Shown here: piece after piece, positions 55,416 to 64,000 of the stretch | Position numbering within the stretch: position 1 is the stretch's first letter | Layout: the number at the start of each line of letters is the position of its first letter | NCBI RefSeq assembly: GCF_014696135.1 | Contig: NZ_JACJPP010000019.1 | Span: 1 to 64,000 of the forward strand | DNA length: 64,000 nt | Source: Nodosilinea sp. FACHB-141 | GTDB lineage: Bacteria; Cyanobacteriota; Cyanobacteriia; Phormidesmidales; Phormidesmidaceae | Direction of reading: 5' to 3' | Notes under the pieces: model-generated | Seen by the model: the letters and a program-made list of their open reading frames with translations, nothing else | Database searches by the model: none | Told to the model about the DNA's origin: nothing | Translations under genes and position numbers: made by a program

Positions 55416-55703
55416 CTACGCCTGGGGGGTTGGGCTCTGTTGCAGTTTGTAGTCTGGGTTAGTCCAGCACTCGGGTAGGGCCTCGCCAGAGGGAAACTGA
55501 AGGCGCGATTTTTCGTAGGCTTGGGGTGGCTGTTCTTCTTCACCAGCCTGCTGCTGACCCTGAATCTGGTTGTTCTGCGGATCAATTAAGTCAGTGACGT
55601 CGAGTACTTTAATTAGCGTTTGATCTTGGGCGTCTTTAACAAACATAGTTTTACAATTGAATTGAGTAGGGCCGACATTTGAGCCGTCGCCGTTTATGGC
55701 CAT
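55416..55703 (-). CDS. Small soluble unknown protein
   Basis: 95 residues, hydrophilic, with a conserved-looking beginning (TQFNCKTMFVKDAQDQTLIKVLDVTDLI), a Gln/Glu-rich middle and SGEALPECWTNPDYK near the end. Similar proteins occur in cyanobacteria and are sometimes mislabelled acetyltransferases. No catalytic motif seen. Confidence 0.55.
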   Translation of the reverse strand: MAINGDGSNVGPTQFNCKTMFVKDAQDQTLIKVLDVTDLIDPQNNQIQGQQQAGEEEQPPQAYEKSRLQFPSGEALPECWTNPDYKLQQSPTPQA

Positions 55704-55911
55704 AGATTATCTAATTAGAGGGGCTGAGGCTTCTGTCTAAATAAGTAACTATTGCGCCGCTGCGATTCTTCAGGAGCTTACCCACAAGCGGCGGGGCTGT
55801 TAGAACAAAGTTGTTGGAACCAATAGCTGACTCGCAGCTACGTTGGGGATGGCCGGTTAGGCGATCGCTCTGTTACAGGCTGCAAGTCGCCGGTTTAATT
55901 AGGAGATATCT

Positions 55912-56895
55912 ATGGCACGGCTAGACGGACAGGTGGCGGTGGTGACTGGGGCCACTAGGGGGTTGGGGAAGGGCATTGCCACTGGACTGGGGGAAGCCGG
56001 GGCGGTAGTTTATATCACCGGGCGCACCCTCACTGCCTCGACCGACTCGATGGGGTCGCTGGAAGAAACTGCGGCGGCGGTAGATCAGGCAGGCGGAACG
56101 GCGATTCCGGTACAGGTAGACCACAGCGACGATGATCAGGTTAAGGCCCTCTTCGATCGCATTCGAACCGACCAAAATGGCCGGCTCGATCTGCTGGTGA
56201 ACAACGCCTACGCTGGGGTGTCAGCGCTTAAGGCGGCCTACGGCAAGCCTTTTTGGGAGGCTGACCCCGCCGAGTTTTGGGACGCGTGCAACGCTGTGGG
56301 ACTGCGGAGCCACTACCTGGCCAGCGTTCATGCCGCTCGCCTGATGGTGCCGCAGCGGCGAGGGTTAATCTGCACCCTGTCGTCGTGGGGCGGGTTGTCG
56401 TACATTTTTGGGGTGCCCTACGGGGTGGGCAAAGCAGCCTGCGATCGCCTGGCCGCAGACATGGCGGTAGAACTCAAACCCCACCAGGTAACCTCGCTCT
56501 CGATTTGGCCGGGAATCGTTGGAACCGAGTTGATGACCCAGTTTGCCGCTGAGATGGGGCTGGGCAATAGTCAACCTGCTGGTGCTGGGGAAGATAGCTC
56601 GGCACCCGATCACTACAACTGGGAAACGCCGCTGCTCACCGGCCGGGTAATTGCGGCACTGGCGAGCGATCGCAACCTGCTGCGCCGCACTGGGCAGGTG
56701 CAAATTGTTGCCGAACTAGCCAGAGAGTACGGCGCAGTCGATGCCGAGGGCAATCGGCCGGCGTCGCTCAGGTCGCTGCGGTTTGTGCTGCCCTACGCGG
56801 TGCCGGGGCTGCGACCCTACGCCGAGCTGGTGCCCGATCTAGAGCTGCCCTGGCCATTTTTGCTGCTGGGGCCACTGGGCTCTCCTAAGGCTTAG
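55912..56895 (+). CDS. Short-chain dehydrogenase/reductase, DHRS1-like
   Basis: 327 residues, preceded by taggagatatct as Shine-Dalgarno. TGATRGLGKG (13-22) is the NAD(P)-binding loop, NNAYAG stands for the usual NNAG, and Tyr/Lys of the YxxxK pair are in FGVPYGVGKAACDR. The tail after residue 230 (long relative to ordinary SDRs) matches DHRS1-type reductases. Substrate unknown. Confidence 0.88.
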   Translation: MARLDGQVAVVTGATRGLGKGIATGLGEAGAVVYITGRTLTASTDSMGSLEETAAAVDQAGGTAIPVQVDHSDDDQVKALFDRIRTDQNGRLDLLVNNAYAGVSALKAAYGKPFWEADPAEFWDACNAVGLRSHYLASVHAARLMVPQRRGLICTLSSWGGLSYIFGVPYGVGKAACDRLAADMAVELKPHQVTSLSIWPGIVGTELMTQFAAEMGLGNSQPAGAGEDSSAPDHYNWETPLLTGRVIAALASDRNLLRRTGQVQIVAELAREYGAVDAEGNRPASLRSLRFVLPYAVPGLRPYAELVPDLELPWPFLLLGPLGSPKA

Positions 56896-57012
56896 AGAAG
56901 GGAGGCAAGGGAGAAACCGTGGCTGTGAATGCAAAAAAACAAAAGAAAAGCTGAAGAGCGAAAATCAAAACTGCTTGATAGTCTTGAATGTCGCACTCTA
57001 CGTTGAAAAGCT

Positions 57013-57537
57013 GTGCATAAGTTGCTGCTGGTTCTTAGCCTCGTTGCTTTCAGTATTGCCGGTGGAATTACAACTGCATTGACGGTTTTTGTGGCTGTCA
57101 TTTCTTTTTTGGCGTCAGTGGATAACTTGGCCTATAGAAATTGGCTTTCAACCTCAGCCACAGTGGTGCAGGTAGACAATTCCGAGCAATCCGCCACGTC
57201 CAACCGCTCTAGAAGCATCAGGTCTTGCCCGGTGATTCGCTTTAGCGATCGCACTGGGCAAGCTCATGAGGTTAGCAGCGCCTGTGCAGAAACAACTCCC
57301 TCTGGCGATCGACAACGAGAAAATAGGCTCAGCCCTGCCTTTTGGCGCGGTGAAACCGTCACTGTCTGGTATGACCCAGAGCATCCCTCGCGCACCTTAA
57401 TTGCCAAACGCAAGCCCCGATTCAACCCGCTGGCTGCCGTCAATATGACGTCTTTGTTGTTTGCAGGCATGGCGACGGGGTTTTGGGTAGGGGCTAAGCT
57501 AGCGAGGGATAAACTACGGCAATCCAATCTCGATTGA
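57013..57537 (+). CDS. DUF3592-type membrane protein
   Basis: 174 residues. Two membrane helices (about 3-34 and 142-162) flank a soluble loop with two cysteine-containing strands (RSIRSCPVIRFSDRTGQAHEV, AFWRGETVTVWYDPEHPSRT), the layout of DUF3592. The GTG start lacks an obvious Shine-Dalgarno, so the N-terminus is uncertain. Converges on the alcohol dehydrogenase gene after 12 bases. Confidence 0.68.
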   Translation: MHKLLLVLSLVAFSIAGGITTALTVFVAVISFLASVDNLAYRNWLSTSATVVQVDNSEQSATSNRSRSIRSCPVIRFSDRTGQAHEVSSACAETTPSGDRQRENRLSPAFWRGETVTVWYDPEHPSRTLIAKRKPRFNPLAAVNMTSLLFAGMATGFWVGAKLARDKLRQSNLD

Positions 57538-57549
57538 CCGACTGCGTGC

Positions 57550-58605
57550 TTATTCCTTCAGCGAAGCCATATCGATTACAAATCGGTACTTCACGTCGCT
57601 TTTCTGCATGCGCTCGTAGGCTTGATTAATATCCTGAATGGCGATCACTTCTACATCTGAGGTGATGCCCTGTTCACCACAAAAATTGAGCATTTCCTGA
57701 GTTTCAGCGATGCCGCCGATCAGCGACCCCGCCACCGATTTGCGCCCCATGATTAGCGGCACAGTGTTTAATGTCGGCATCAGATTCCCTAGAAATCCGA
57801 CCAGTACCAGCGTGCCATCAAGCGCCAGCGCTGGCAGATAGGGGTTGAGGTCGTGCTCGATGGGTACGGTATCAATAATCAAGTCGAACTGTCCCTCCAC
57901 GGCTTTCATTTGCGCTTCATCAGTAGAGATCACGATGTGGTCTGCTCCCAGACGGCGGGCATCTTCCTCCTTGCCGGGGGAACGGGTAAACAGCGTGACA
58001 TCTGCGCCCAGGCCCTTGGCCAGTTTCAGCGCCATATGCCCCAAACCGCCAAGACCAACAACAGCCACCCGGCTACCCTCACCCACCTGCCAGTGACGCA
58101 GGGGCGACCAGGTGGTGATTCCGGCGCATAGCAACGGCGCAGCCCCTTTGAGGTCGAGCCCGTTGGGAATTTGCAGCACAAATTTATCTGACACGACGAT
58201 GTTCTGGGAGTAACCGCCAAAGGTGGGCGTGTGATCTTGGCGATCGCTGCCGTTGTAGGTAAACGTGGCAGGCCCCTCGCAGTATTGTTCTAACCCCTGT
58301 TTGCAGGGTGCACAGTGCTGGCAAGAATCGACCATACAGCCGACACCGACGCGATCGCCCAGTTTGAACCGCGTCACCTCTGCCCCCACGCCAACCACGC
58401 GACCGATAATTTCGTGGCCAGGCACCACCGGGTACATAGTTCCGCTCCAGTCGTTGCGAGCCGTGTGCAAGTCGGAGTGACAGACGCCACAGTAGAGAAT
58501 TTCGATCGCCACATCGTCGGCGCGAGGCTCGCGACGGGTAAAACGATAGGGGGCTAGATCATCTGTAGCAGACTTTGCGGCGTAGCCAAGTACATTTGTG
58601 GTCAT
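57550..58605 (-). CDS. Zinc-dependent NAD(P) alcohol dehydrogenase (YahK/CAD type)
   Basis: 351 residues of the medium-chain dehydrogenase class. Catalytic zinc: Cys in CGVCHSDLH and GHEIIGRVV; structural zinc by the four Cys of GCMVDSCQHCAPCKQGLEQYC; Rossmann loop GLGGLGHMALKLAKG. Such enzymes reduce aldehydes to alcohols with NADPH. Last gene of a minus-strand run that also holds an aldo/keto reductase remnant, an SDR, a hydrolase and a cupin. Confidence 0.93.
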   Translation of the reverse strand: MTTNVLGYAAKSATDDLAPYRFTRREPRADDVAIEILYCGVCHSDLHTARNDWSGTMYPVVPGHEIIGRVVGVGAEVTRFKLGDRVGVGCMVDSCQHCAPCKQGLEQYCEGPATFTYNGSDRQDHTPTFGGYSQNIVVSDKFVLQIPNGLDLKGAAPLLCAGITTWSPLRHWQVGEGSRVAVVGLGGLGHMALKLAKGLGADVTLFTRSPGKEEDARRLGADHIVISTDEAQMKAVEGQFDLIIDTVPIEHDLNPYLPALALDGTLVLVGFLGNLMPTLNTVPLIMGRKSVAGSLIGGIAETQEMLNFCGEQGITSDVEVIAIQDINQAYERMQKSDVKYRFVIDMASLKE

Positions 58606-58684
58606 GGATTATCTCTACTATTAGTTGCGTATTGATGAGCCTGCTTTGTTTCTAATACGGCATTAGCAGGTTCCAAAAAAGCAT

Positions 58685-58900
58685 CTAAGGAACCATCTTT
58701 GCCGTTGGGTAACCGGTGATGTGCTCTAATTCTTCGGGATACTGAGCCTCTAGCCCCGTGATCTTGGTGGCGGCCGTATCAATAGCACGCAGATCATCAG
58801 GCTTGAGTTTGACGGCGATAGCCCCTATGTTTTCCTCTGGGTGATGTAGCTTCGTGGTGCCTGGAACTGCTTCTGGGCCAGCAGCCAGGCGTCGCGATCG
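58685..58900 (-). pseudogene. Remnant of an aldo/keto reductase gene
   Basis: On the minus strand, 58685-58864 reads PGTTKLHHPEENIGAIAVKL...ITGYPTAKMVP and stop, a clear C-terminus of an AKR. Just upstream, in another frame, AWLLAQK (58870-58890) is intact. The normal spacer (about 18 bases for PWIVPI) has shrunk to 5, so a 13-base deletion causes a frameshift. The first ~230 codons are missing. Decay within an otherwise intact redox cluster. Confidence 0.8.
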
Positions 58901-58982
58901 CTAGAACGAACCGTCCGTAGACTTAGACAGCGCCTCATGGTCTTGGATCTCTTGCAGCCGCGCATCAGGTTGGCGACAAACA

Positions 58983-59759
58983 TCACTGCACCGTTTGTCC
59001 ACCGTCGATGACCATGGCGTGTCCAACCATGAAGGCCGCCGCGTCCGAGCACAGCCAGACGACAGCCGCTGCAATCTCCTCAGGCTTGCCCATCCGTCCA
59101 ATCGGCTCCTCCGCAATGACCTGCGATCGCCCTTCGTCCGTGCCGCCCGTGAACCGACCCATCATCGGGGTGTCGATGTAGCCGGGACAGACGGCGTTGA
59201 TGTGGATGTTCTGTGCAGCGTAGTCGAGGGCTGCGGCCTTAGTGAGACCAATCACCCCATGCTTTGCAGCAGTGTAGGCAGGACTGCCCTTGATGCCGAT
59301 GATTCCAGCCCCAGATGAGGTGTTGACGATCGCACCACCGCCCTGCTCAAGAATCAGCGGGATCTCGTGCTTCATGCACAGGAAAACGCCGCGGAGGTTG
59401 ATGTCGATGATCCGGTTCCACTCCTCTTCCTCGTATTCCGCAGTCGGAGCCGGATTTCTTGGCTCAATACCTGCATTGTTGAAAGCGAAGTCCAACCGAC
59501 CGAAAGCCTCAATAGTCTTGCCTAGAGCCGCCCTTATGTCTTCGCTTCGTGTTACGTCGCACTTGACTGCGATCGCCTGTCCGCCCTGATTTTCGATTAG
59601 GTGTACCGTTTCTTGATTACCCTGTTCAGAAATGTCAGCAGCTACGACCTTAACGCCTTCACGGGCAAATGCCAGCGCCGTCTCGCGACCAATACCGCTT
59701 GCTGCTCCAGTCACAAACGCAACTTTTCCTGTGAAGCTTCCATTCAAGTTAGACAGCAT
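58983..59759 (-). CDS. Short-chain dehydrogenase (glucose 1-dehydrogenase-like)
   Basis: 258 residues. NAD(P)-binding TGAASGIGRE (about 18-27), NNAG at about 93-96, catalytic Ser in NTSSGAG and YxxxK in PAYTAAKHGVIGL, and C-terminal CPGYIDTPM. Family length is standard. Its neighbour downstream is the AKR remnant and upstream the hydrolase, all on the minus strand. Substrate unknown. Confidence 0.93.
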   Translation of the reverse strand: MLSNLNGSFTGKVAFVTGAASGIGRETALAFAREGVKVVAADISEQGNQETVHLIENQGGQAIAVKCDVTRSEDIRAALGKTIEAFGRLDFAFNNAGIEPRNPAPTAEYEEEEWNRIIDINLRGVFLCMKHEIPLILEQGGGAIVNTSSGAGIIGIKGSPAYTAAKHGVIGLTKAAALDYAAQNIHINAVCPGYIDTPMMGRFTGGTDEGRSQVIAEEPIGRMGKPEEIAAAVVWLCSDAAAFMVGHAMVIDGGQTVQ

Positions 59760-59792
59760 ATTTTCTCCTGCATTAAAACGACAGTTTTTGGC

Positions 59793-60881
59793 TTACTGAC
59801 TGAGGTGCTGATTGAAAAAGGACGCAAGCCTATCGAACGGGATCAGGTTCACGCGATCGTACAAATCGACATGTTCTGCGTTTGGCACGATGTAGAGTTC
59901 CTTTGGCTCAGCGGCGCGTTGATAGGCATCTTCGCTGAACTCTTTGGAATGGGCATTGTCACCGGTGATGAACAGCATGGGACGAGGCGAAATCGTCTCA
60001 ATGTCATTAAACGGGTAGAAGTTCAGGAATTTGACGTTGCTGGTCAGGGTCGGATGGGTTGTCAGTTGCGGCGACGAGCCTTCGGGGGTGTATTCGCCCC
60101 TGGGAGTGCGGTAGAAGTCATAGAACTCACGCTCGATCGCGGTGGAGTTTTCATTCAGTTGATGCACGGTGCCGCTTGTGTATTCGGTCTCTCCGCCTGT
60201 GAACTCCGCATAGCGTTGTTCAGCCGCCGCTGCAATAACTTCCTTCCTCTGTTCGAGGGTCGCAGCATGTCTCAGCCCATCACGGTTGACGGCCCCCATG
60301 TCATACATGCTGACCGTTGCGATCGCCTTCATGCGCGGGTCAATCTTGGCGGCGCTGACGACGAAGCTACCGCTGCCGCAAATCCCTAGAACGCCAATTC
60401 GCTCTCTGTCAACGACTGACTGGGTGCCCAGAAAATCGACTGCCGCACTGAAATCTTCAGCATAAATATCCGGTGCAACAGCGTTGCGGGGCTGCCCTTC
60501 ACTCTCGCCCCAGAAAGACAAATCGAGGGACAAGGTGATGAATCCCCGCTCAGCCAGCTTTTGAGCATACAGATTTGAACTTTGTTCTTTGACTGCGCCC
60601 ATGGGGTGCCCGACAATAATGGCCGGATGATCGGTATTTTGATCCAAGTCTTTGGGAATGAAGAGATTCCCAACAACCTGCATGTTGTATTGGTTTTTGA
60701 ACGTAACTTTTCGCATAGTCACCTGGTCACTTTGATAGAAATTGTCTGCCCCCTCTACCACACCAGACTGCTGCACAGGTGCTTGGGGGCTCTGACCCGA
60801 TACGTATGTTTTGTCGAGTGCGAATGCCGCCGTTGCAATTGCACTCATCAAGAGGGTTGGTATGAAAATGCGGTGTTTCAT
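59793..60881 (-). CDS. Secreted alpha/beta hydrolase (dienelactone-hydrolase-like)
   Basis: 362 residues with a signal peptide (MKHRIFIPTLLMSAIATAAFA). The nucleophile elbow reads GICGSGSF, placing a Cys or Ser where dienelactone hydrolase has its Cys nucleophile; Asp and His are in FITGDNAHS and VPNAEHVDLYD. Likely an esterase acting in the periplasm. In the AraC-linked redox cluster, 33 bases upstream of the SDR. Confidence 0.85.
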   Translation of the reverse strand: MKHRIFIPTLLMSAIATAAFALDKTYVSGQSPQAPVQQSGVVEGADNFYQSDQVTMRKVTFKNQYNMQVVGNLFIPKDLDQNTDHPAIIVGHPMGAVKEQSSNLYAQKLAERGFITLSLDLSFWGESEGQPRNAVAPDIYAEDFSAAVDFLGTQSVVDRERIGVLGICGSGSFVVSAAKIDPRMKAIATVSMYDMGAVNRDGLRHAATLEQRKEVIAAAAEQRYAEFTGGETEYTSGTVHQLNENSTAIEREFYDFYRTPRGEYTPEGSSPQLTTHPTLTSNVKFLNFYPFNDIETISPRPMLFITGDNAHSKEFSEDAYQRAAEPKELYIVPNAEHVDLYDRVNLIPFDRLASFFNQHLSQ

Positions 60882-60972
60882 TGGTTCTCAATCTGTGGTT
60901 TTACCTAGTGGATTTAGCTTCGATTCGACGCCTTTGTGTTCAGCGAAACCCTATGAATCACGGAGCGTTACT

Positions 60973-61476
60973 TCATATAGGTGCTGGGTATTGCTCGTCG
61001 CTGACCTGTTCCATCCAGTCCACAGGGCTGCCGTTGAGCGCCTCCTGAATGGCAATATGAGTCATGGCTGTCGTGGCTGTAGCGCCGTGCCAGTGTTTTA
61101 CGCCGGGTGAAATCCAGACGACATCACCAGGTCTAATTTCCTGAATTTGACCACCCCACTGCTGAACCCAGCCAATTCCATCCGTCACAACCAGGGTTTG
61201 CCCCAAAGGATGGGTGTGCCATGCGGTGCGGGCACCCGGCTCGAAGGCGACACTTGCGCCAGATGCCCGTGACGGCTCGTGTACTGAAAAAAGAGGATTG
61301 ATGCTTACAGAACCCGTGAAATAGTCGGCTGAGCCTTCAGTGGAAGGCTGCGAACCGTTCCGCATGATTTCTACACTCTGTAGGCGATCGCCCAATGAGA
61401 CTTGGGCATGCCCTGCCTGCGCCAACCCTAAAGCCAATAGGGAAAATGTTATGGCAGGTATTGTGAGTCGTTTCAT
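60973..61476 (-). CDS. Secreted cupin-domain protein
   Basis: 167 residues from [20 protein letters not shown], with gttcctcc (Shine-Dalgarno ggaggaac) just upstream; a longer frame to 61560 adds an implausible head. Cupin metal ligands are in [14 protein letters not shown] (His-His, Glu replaced by Gln) and GVKHWHGA (His). Of the (R)-mandelonitrile-lyase-like/carboxymuconolactone-type cupins that often ride with AKR and SDR genes. Confidence 0.84.
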   Translation of the reverse strand: MKRLTIPAITFSLLALGLAQAGHAQVSLGDRLQSVEIMRNGSQPSTEGSADYFTGSVSINPLFSVHEPSRASGASVAFEPGARTAWHTHPLGQTLVVTDGIGWVQQWGGQIQEIRPGDVVWISPGVKHWHGATATTAMTHIAIQEALNGSPVDWMEQVSDEQYPAPI

Positions 61477-61829
61477 CTCTGTTCCTCCGTATTGGTGCAA
61501 CGCCCATGCAAAACTTTTCCACAGCGGTCCGCTGTGAATTTGATGATGCTTCTCGTGCAATTTTGAGAAGCGCTTGACCGAACAAACTTGAATGTTCTCT
61601 TGAATAGAAATCCAGATGCTTACGAGCAGCCGGAATTGCTTTTCATCGCTTTAACCTCATTCTAGGCATCCTGAAAGGCAAGCCATAGGACGATCGTCTA
61701 GGATGGTTGTACAATCCTGCAAACTTGCACTAGCTTCCGCCTAAGTCGCGCTAGATTTCTATACAGGCTTAGCGGCCACCCCTTTTTAGACCTTGGATGG
61801 TCTAGAAAACGATTTGAAGGGCATTAGAA
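61477..61829. promoter_or_regulatory. Divergent control region of the cupin cluster and araC gene
   Basis: Between divergent genes. Contains two short perfect palindromes, gacgatcgtc (61690-61699) and ttgtacaa (61707-61714), the latter inside aggatggttgtacaatcct. Either could be an AraC-type operator half. No protein gene is supported. Confidence 0.45.
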
Positions 61830-62813
61830 ATGAACGCGGCAAGAACGAGTGAAAAGTCTGATCGAGCTTTAATCAACAACCCACAGGCAAGGCGCGAGGT
61901 AGCGCGATCGCAAGCCAACCGAGAGGAACTGACCGAGCGAATTGCAGGGGCGATTGCTCACGATGGCGTGATCGAGCCGCTGAAAGGATTGTTCTTCTAT
62001 CGCACCTCCTTCCCTTCAGAGTGCTTGCACAGCGTCTCAATTCCGTCCTTTTGTGTGATTGCTCAGGGCAGTAAAGAAGTGCTGTTGGGCAGCGATCGCT
62101 ATCAGTACGACCCGATGCATTATTTGCTGGGGACGGTCGAACTGCCGATTGCCAGCCGAATTTTAGAAGCAACTCAGGAAAAACCGTACCTCGGTCTTCG
62201 TCTCGATCTCGACTCCACCCTGGTGGGTTCAGTCATAGTTGAGGCAGGCTATCCCTCAGCCCAGAGGGGAGTGAGTGTCAAAGCGATCGATGTCAGTCCA
62301 TTAGATACAGATCTGTTAGATGCCACCGTGCGGCTCGTCAGGCTGCTCGATTCCCCAGCTGAAGCGCCTGTGCTCGTACCCCTGATTAAGAGAGAGATTA
62401 TCTACCGACTGCTGGTGGGAGCGCAAGGGAATCGGCTGCGTCAGATTGCCATTTTGGGAGGCCACACCCACCACATTGCTAAAGCCGTCGATCGCCTGCG
62501 GAAAGACTTTAACCAGCCGCTGCGGATTGAAGACGTTGCCCAAGAGCTAGGTATGAGCGTTTCAGGTTTTCACCATCACTTCAAATCGGTCACGGCCATG
62601 AGTCCGTTGCAGTTCCAGAAGCAGTTGCGGCTCCAAGAGGCCCGCCGTCTGATGCTGGGGCAAAACCTGGACGCTAGTAGTGCGGCCTACCAAGTAGGGT
62701 ACGACGATGCCTCGCACTTTAACCGAGAGTATAAGCGGCTCTTTGGTAACCCTCCCATGCGCGATGTGGAGCGACTGCGAAAAGCGGCGCGGGAGACGGC
62801 TAATTCAGTCTGA
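61830..62813 (+). CDS. AraC-family transcriptional regulator
   Basis: 327 residues. N-terminal sensory domain of the AraC_N type (about 45-190; SVSIPSFCVIAQGSKEVLLG) and a C-terminal pair of helix-turn-helix motifs (about 235-320: IEDVAQELGMSVSGFHHHFK and AYQVGYDDASHFNREYKRLFG). It is divergent from the cupin-hydrolase-SDR-AKR-ADH cluster and most likely controls it. Such regulator-cluster pairs are common in proteobacteria. Confidence 0.9.
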   Translation: MNAARTSEKSDRALINNPQARREVARSQANREELTERIAGAIAHDGVIEPLKGLFFYRTSFPSECLHSVSIPSFCVIAQGSKEVLLGSDRYQYDPMHYLLGTVELPIASRILEATQEKPYLGLRLDLDSTLVGSVIVEAGYPSAQRGVSVKAIDVSPLDTDLLDATVRLVRLLDSPAEAPVLVPLIKREIIYRLLVGAQGNRLRQIAILGGHTHHIAKAVDRLRKDFNQPLRIEDVAQELGMSVSGFHHHFKSVTAMSPLQFQKQLRLQEARRLMLGQNLDASSAAYQVGYDDASHFNREYKRLFGNPPMRDVERLRKAARETANSV

Positions 62814-63186
62814 CGCCAGATCGATTAGGACAGTCTCACCCTAAGTAAAGGCTATAGGCTAGGGCGGCTCTTCATTTCTACTAAAATAGTGACCTTTTGA
62901 GCACGGTAGCTGTGGCTATATCATCTGTGTTCAAAATCACAACTTGTAAACCGGTAGCGATTGTCTCAGCCTGGCTGGGCATTTCTACGGATAACGGCAT
63001 CTATCTTTAATTAATTGATGCCAGCCCAAAAATCTCGGCGATCGCGCCCTTGTTTGCCCTAGGACACACGAGGCCTTTGCCGATTCAGCCAAGACTTTGC
63101 GTTGCTAGGAGGATGCTTCTACAAATTATTGCCTAAGCCGCAGCTTAGGGACAGTCCTTCTTCACGCCTTTGGAATCGGTTTAGCG
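62814..63186. other. Intergenic region before the sensor gene
   Basis: AT-rich, with a small perfect hairpin cctaagc/gcttagg (63131-63148) and taggagg (63104-63110) preceding a short frame that I do not support as a gene. It probably holds the promoter of the downstream sensor. Confidence 0.4.
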
Positions 63187-64000
63187 ATGAAAATTCCCCT
63201 TCGGTTGTTGCTGATTGTGCCGTTCATCCTCGAAATTGGAGCGGCGGTCGGGTTGACGGGATGGCTCTCGCTCCGCAACGGGCAAAAGGCGGTGAATGAT
63301 GTGGTCTCGCAGCTGGAACAGGAAGTCACCAACCGCATTCAGGTGACGCTGGACGAGTATTTGACGGTGCCGCACCGCATCAATCAAATCAACGCGGATC
63401 TGTTTGAGTTAGATCTGCTGAGCTTTGAGCAGCAAGCTACATTTGAGCGCCACTTCTGGCAGCAAATGCAGGAATTTGAAGAGGCCAGCTATATCTATGT
63501 CAGCAGCGAAACCGGCGGATTTTGGACGGCGCACCGCAATGCTCAAGCTGGCCCCATCACCTACTACGTGACAGATAACCCTGGCGACGGGGTGATGGTG
63601 CATTTTGGCGTAGATGCCCAAGGCAACCGCGCCCAGCAGCTCGACGTCACCACCGACTACGACCCCCGCATTCGGGACTGGTATACCGACGCCAAAAAGG
63701 CGGGCACTGCCCGCTGGACAGAGGTCTATCAGCTGGTGCCAGAACTCACCCTGGCAATTACAGCCAATGCGCCGATTTACAACGCCGCCGGGCAGCTCGA
63801 AGGCGTGCTGGGGGTGGACCTGGTGCTAGCGGATATCGGCGACTTTTTGAGCACGCTGAAAATTGGCCAAACCGGGCAGGCGTTTTTGATCGAAAAAGAC
63901 CAGTCGCTGATTGCCAGCTCGACCCAAGAGAATCCGTTTGTCAAACCCAGGGCGGATGGGCCGGAGGAGCGACTGCATGCGATCGCTAGTACTAACCCCA
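63187..64000 (+). CDS. dCache-domain membrane sensor (partial at window end)
   Basis: 271 codons are present and the gene runs off the window. Starts MKIPLRLLLIVPFILEIGAA, a membrane helix, followed by an extracytoplasmic dCache domain: DYDPRIRDWYTDAKKAGTA, TEVYQLVPELTLAITANAPI and GVLGVDLVLADIGDFLSTL are typical. Cache sensors are usually histidine kinases, diguanylate cyclases or chemoreceptors; the output domain lies beyond the window. No closed frame was needed to see it because it lacks a stop here. Confidence 0.85.
   Translation, partial: MKIPLRLLLIVPFILEIGAAVGLTGWLSLRNGQKAVNDVVSQLEQEVTNRIQVTLDEYLTVPHRINQINADLFELDLLSFEQQATFERHFWQQMQEFEEASYIYVSSETGGFWTAHRNAQAGPITYYVTDNPGDGVMVHFGVDAQGNRAQQLDVTTDYDPRIRDWYTDAKKAGTARWTEVYQLVPELTLAITANAPIYNAAGQLEGVLGVDLVLADIGDFLSTLKIGQTGQAFLIEKDQSLIASSTQENPFVKPRADGPEERLHAIASTNP

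Noticed and set aside
58825-59052. 75-codon frame containing AWLLAQK
   Set aside because: Not a gene of its own: it is the shifted part of the aldo/keto reductase remnant.
1-64000. Search for insertion sequences, integrases, toxin-antitoxin pairs, restriction systems or CRISPR-Cas
   Set aside because: None seen apart from a lone Uma2 gene, which is widespread and not evidence of a mobile or defence system.

Overview
The window is chromosomal DNA of a cyanobacterium, probably a filamentous one. Support comes from magnesium chelatase subunit ChlD, the nitrogen regulator NtcA, class II (cyanobacterial-type) fructose-bisphosphate aldolase, several cyanobacteria-restricted families (DUF3155, DUF3146, DUF3084, a CCB1-like cytochrome b6 maturation factor), many copies of the HIP1 octamer GCGATCGC, and a complete fraC-fraD-fraE operon for filament integrity. 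The composition is fairly GC-rich and coding density is high. I see no insertion sequence, prophage, CRISPR array or rRNA. The only RNA gene found is tRNA-Lys(UUU).

Layout. 0.5-10.6 kb: glyQ, a class V aminotransferase, a GAF histidine kinase, DUF3155, a CCB1-like factor, a PadR regulator, DUF3084 and ntcA, then divergent thrC followed by a ThiS/MoaD-like sulfur carrier; a perfect NtcA box lies between ntcA and thrC. 11-15.8 kb: pilA, a Wzy/O-antigen-ligase-like membrane protein with a TPR-like tail, an unknown membrane-anchored protein and a cyclophilin. 16-25 kb: bifunctional putA, a Uma2 protein, a TPR protein, a PhnD/PhnC-like (putative selenate) transporter pair without a permease, an EEP-family phosphodiesterase, surE and hemB. 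25.3-34 kb: tRNA-Lys, fbaA, an inositol-phosphatase-family enzyme, a 1314-residue membrane protein, a GT2 glycosyltransferase and nadK. 34-46 kb: DUF3146, a YqgF/RuvX nuclease, smc, a PRC-barrel protein, and a minus-strand run of chlD, a class III cyclase with three copies of an unrecognised C-terminal module, and a pentapeptide-repeat protein. 45.6-54 kb: a duplicated-domain unknown protein, a gamma-glutamylcyclotransferase-like protein, an oxidoreductase-SelD fusion, a second PRC-barrel protein, a tandem CobO-like ATPase and fraCDE. 54-64 kb is more accessory: small membrane proteins, two SDRs, an alcohol dehydrogenase, a broken aldo/keto reductase, a secreted hydrolase, a secreted cupin, a divergent AraC regulator, and the start of a dCache sensor cut by the window end.

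Most of the window is housekeeping: translation, tetrapyrrole and amino-acid synthesis, carbon metabolism, chromosome organisation. No single block is a clear new defence or mobile system. The best leads are the cyclase with the triplicated module paired with a pentapeptide protein, the pilA/Wzy-TPR/unknown trio as a possible pilin-glycosylation module, thrC next to a CysO-like carrier, the selenium-linked genes (binding protein and ATPase without permease, plus a SelD fusion), and the AraC-controlled redox cluster carrying an aldo/keto reductase in decay.
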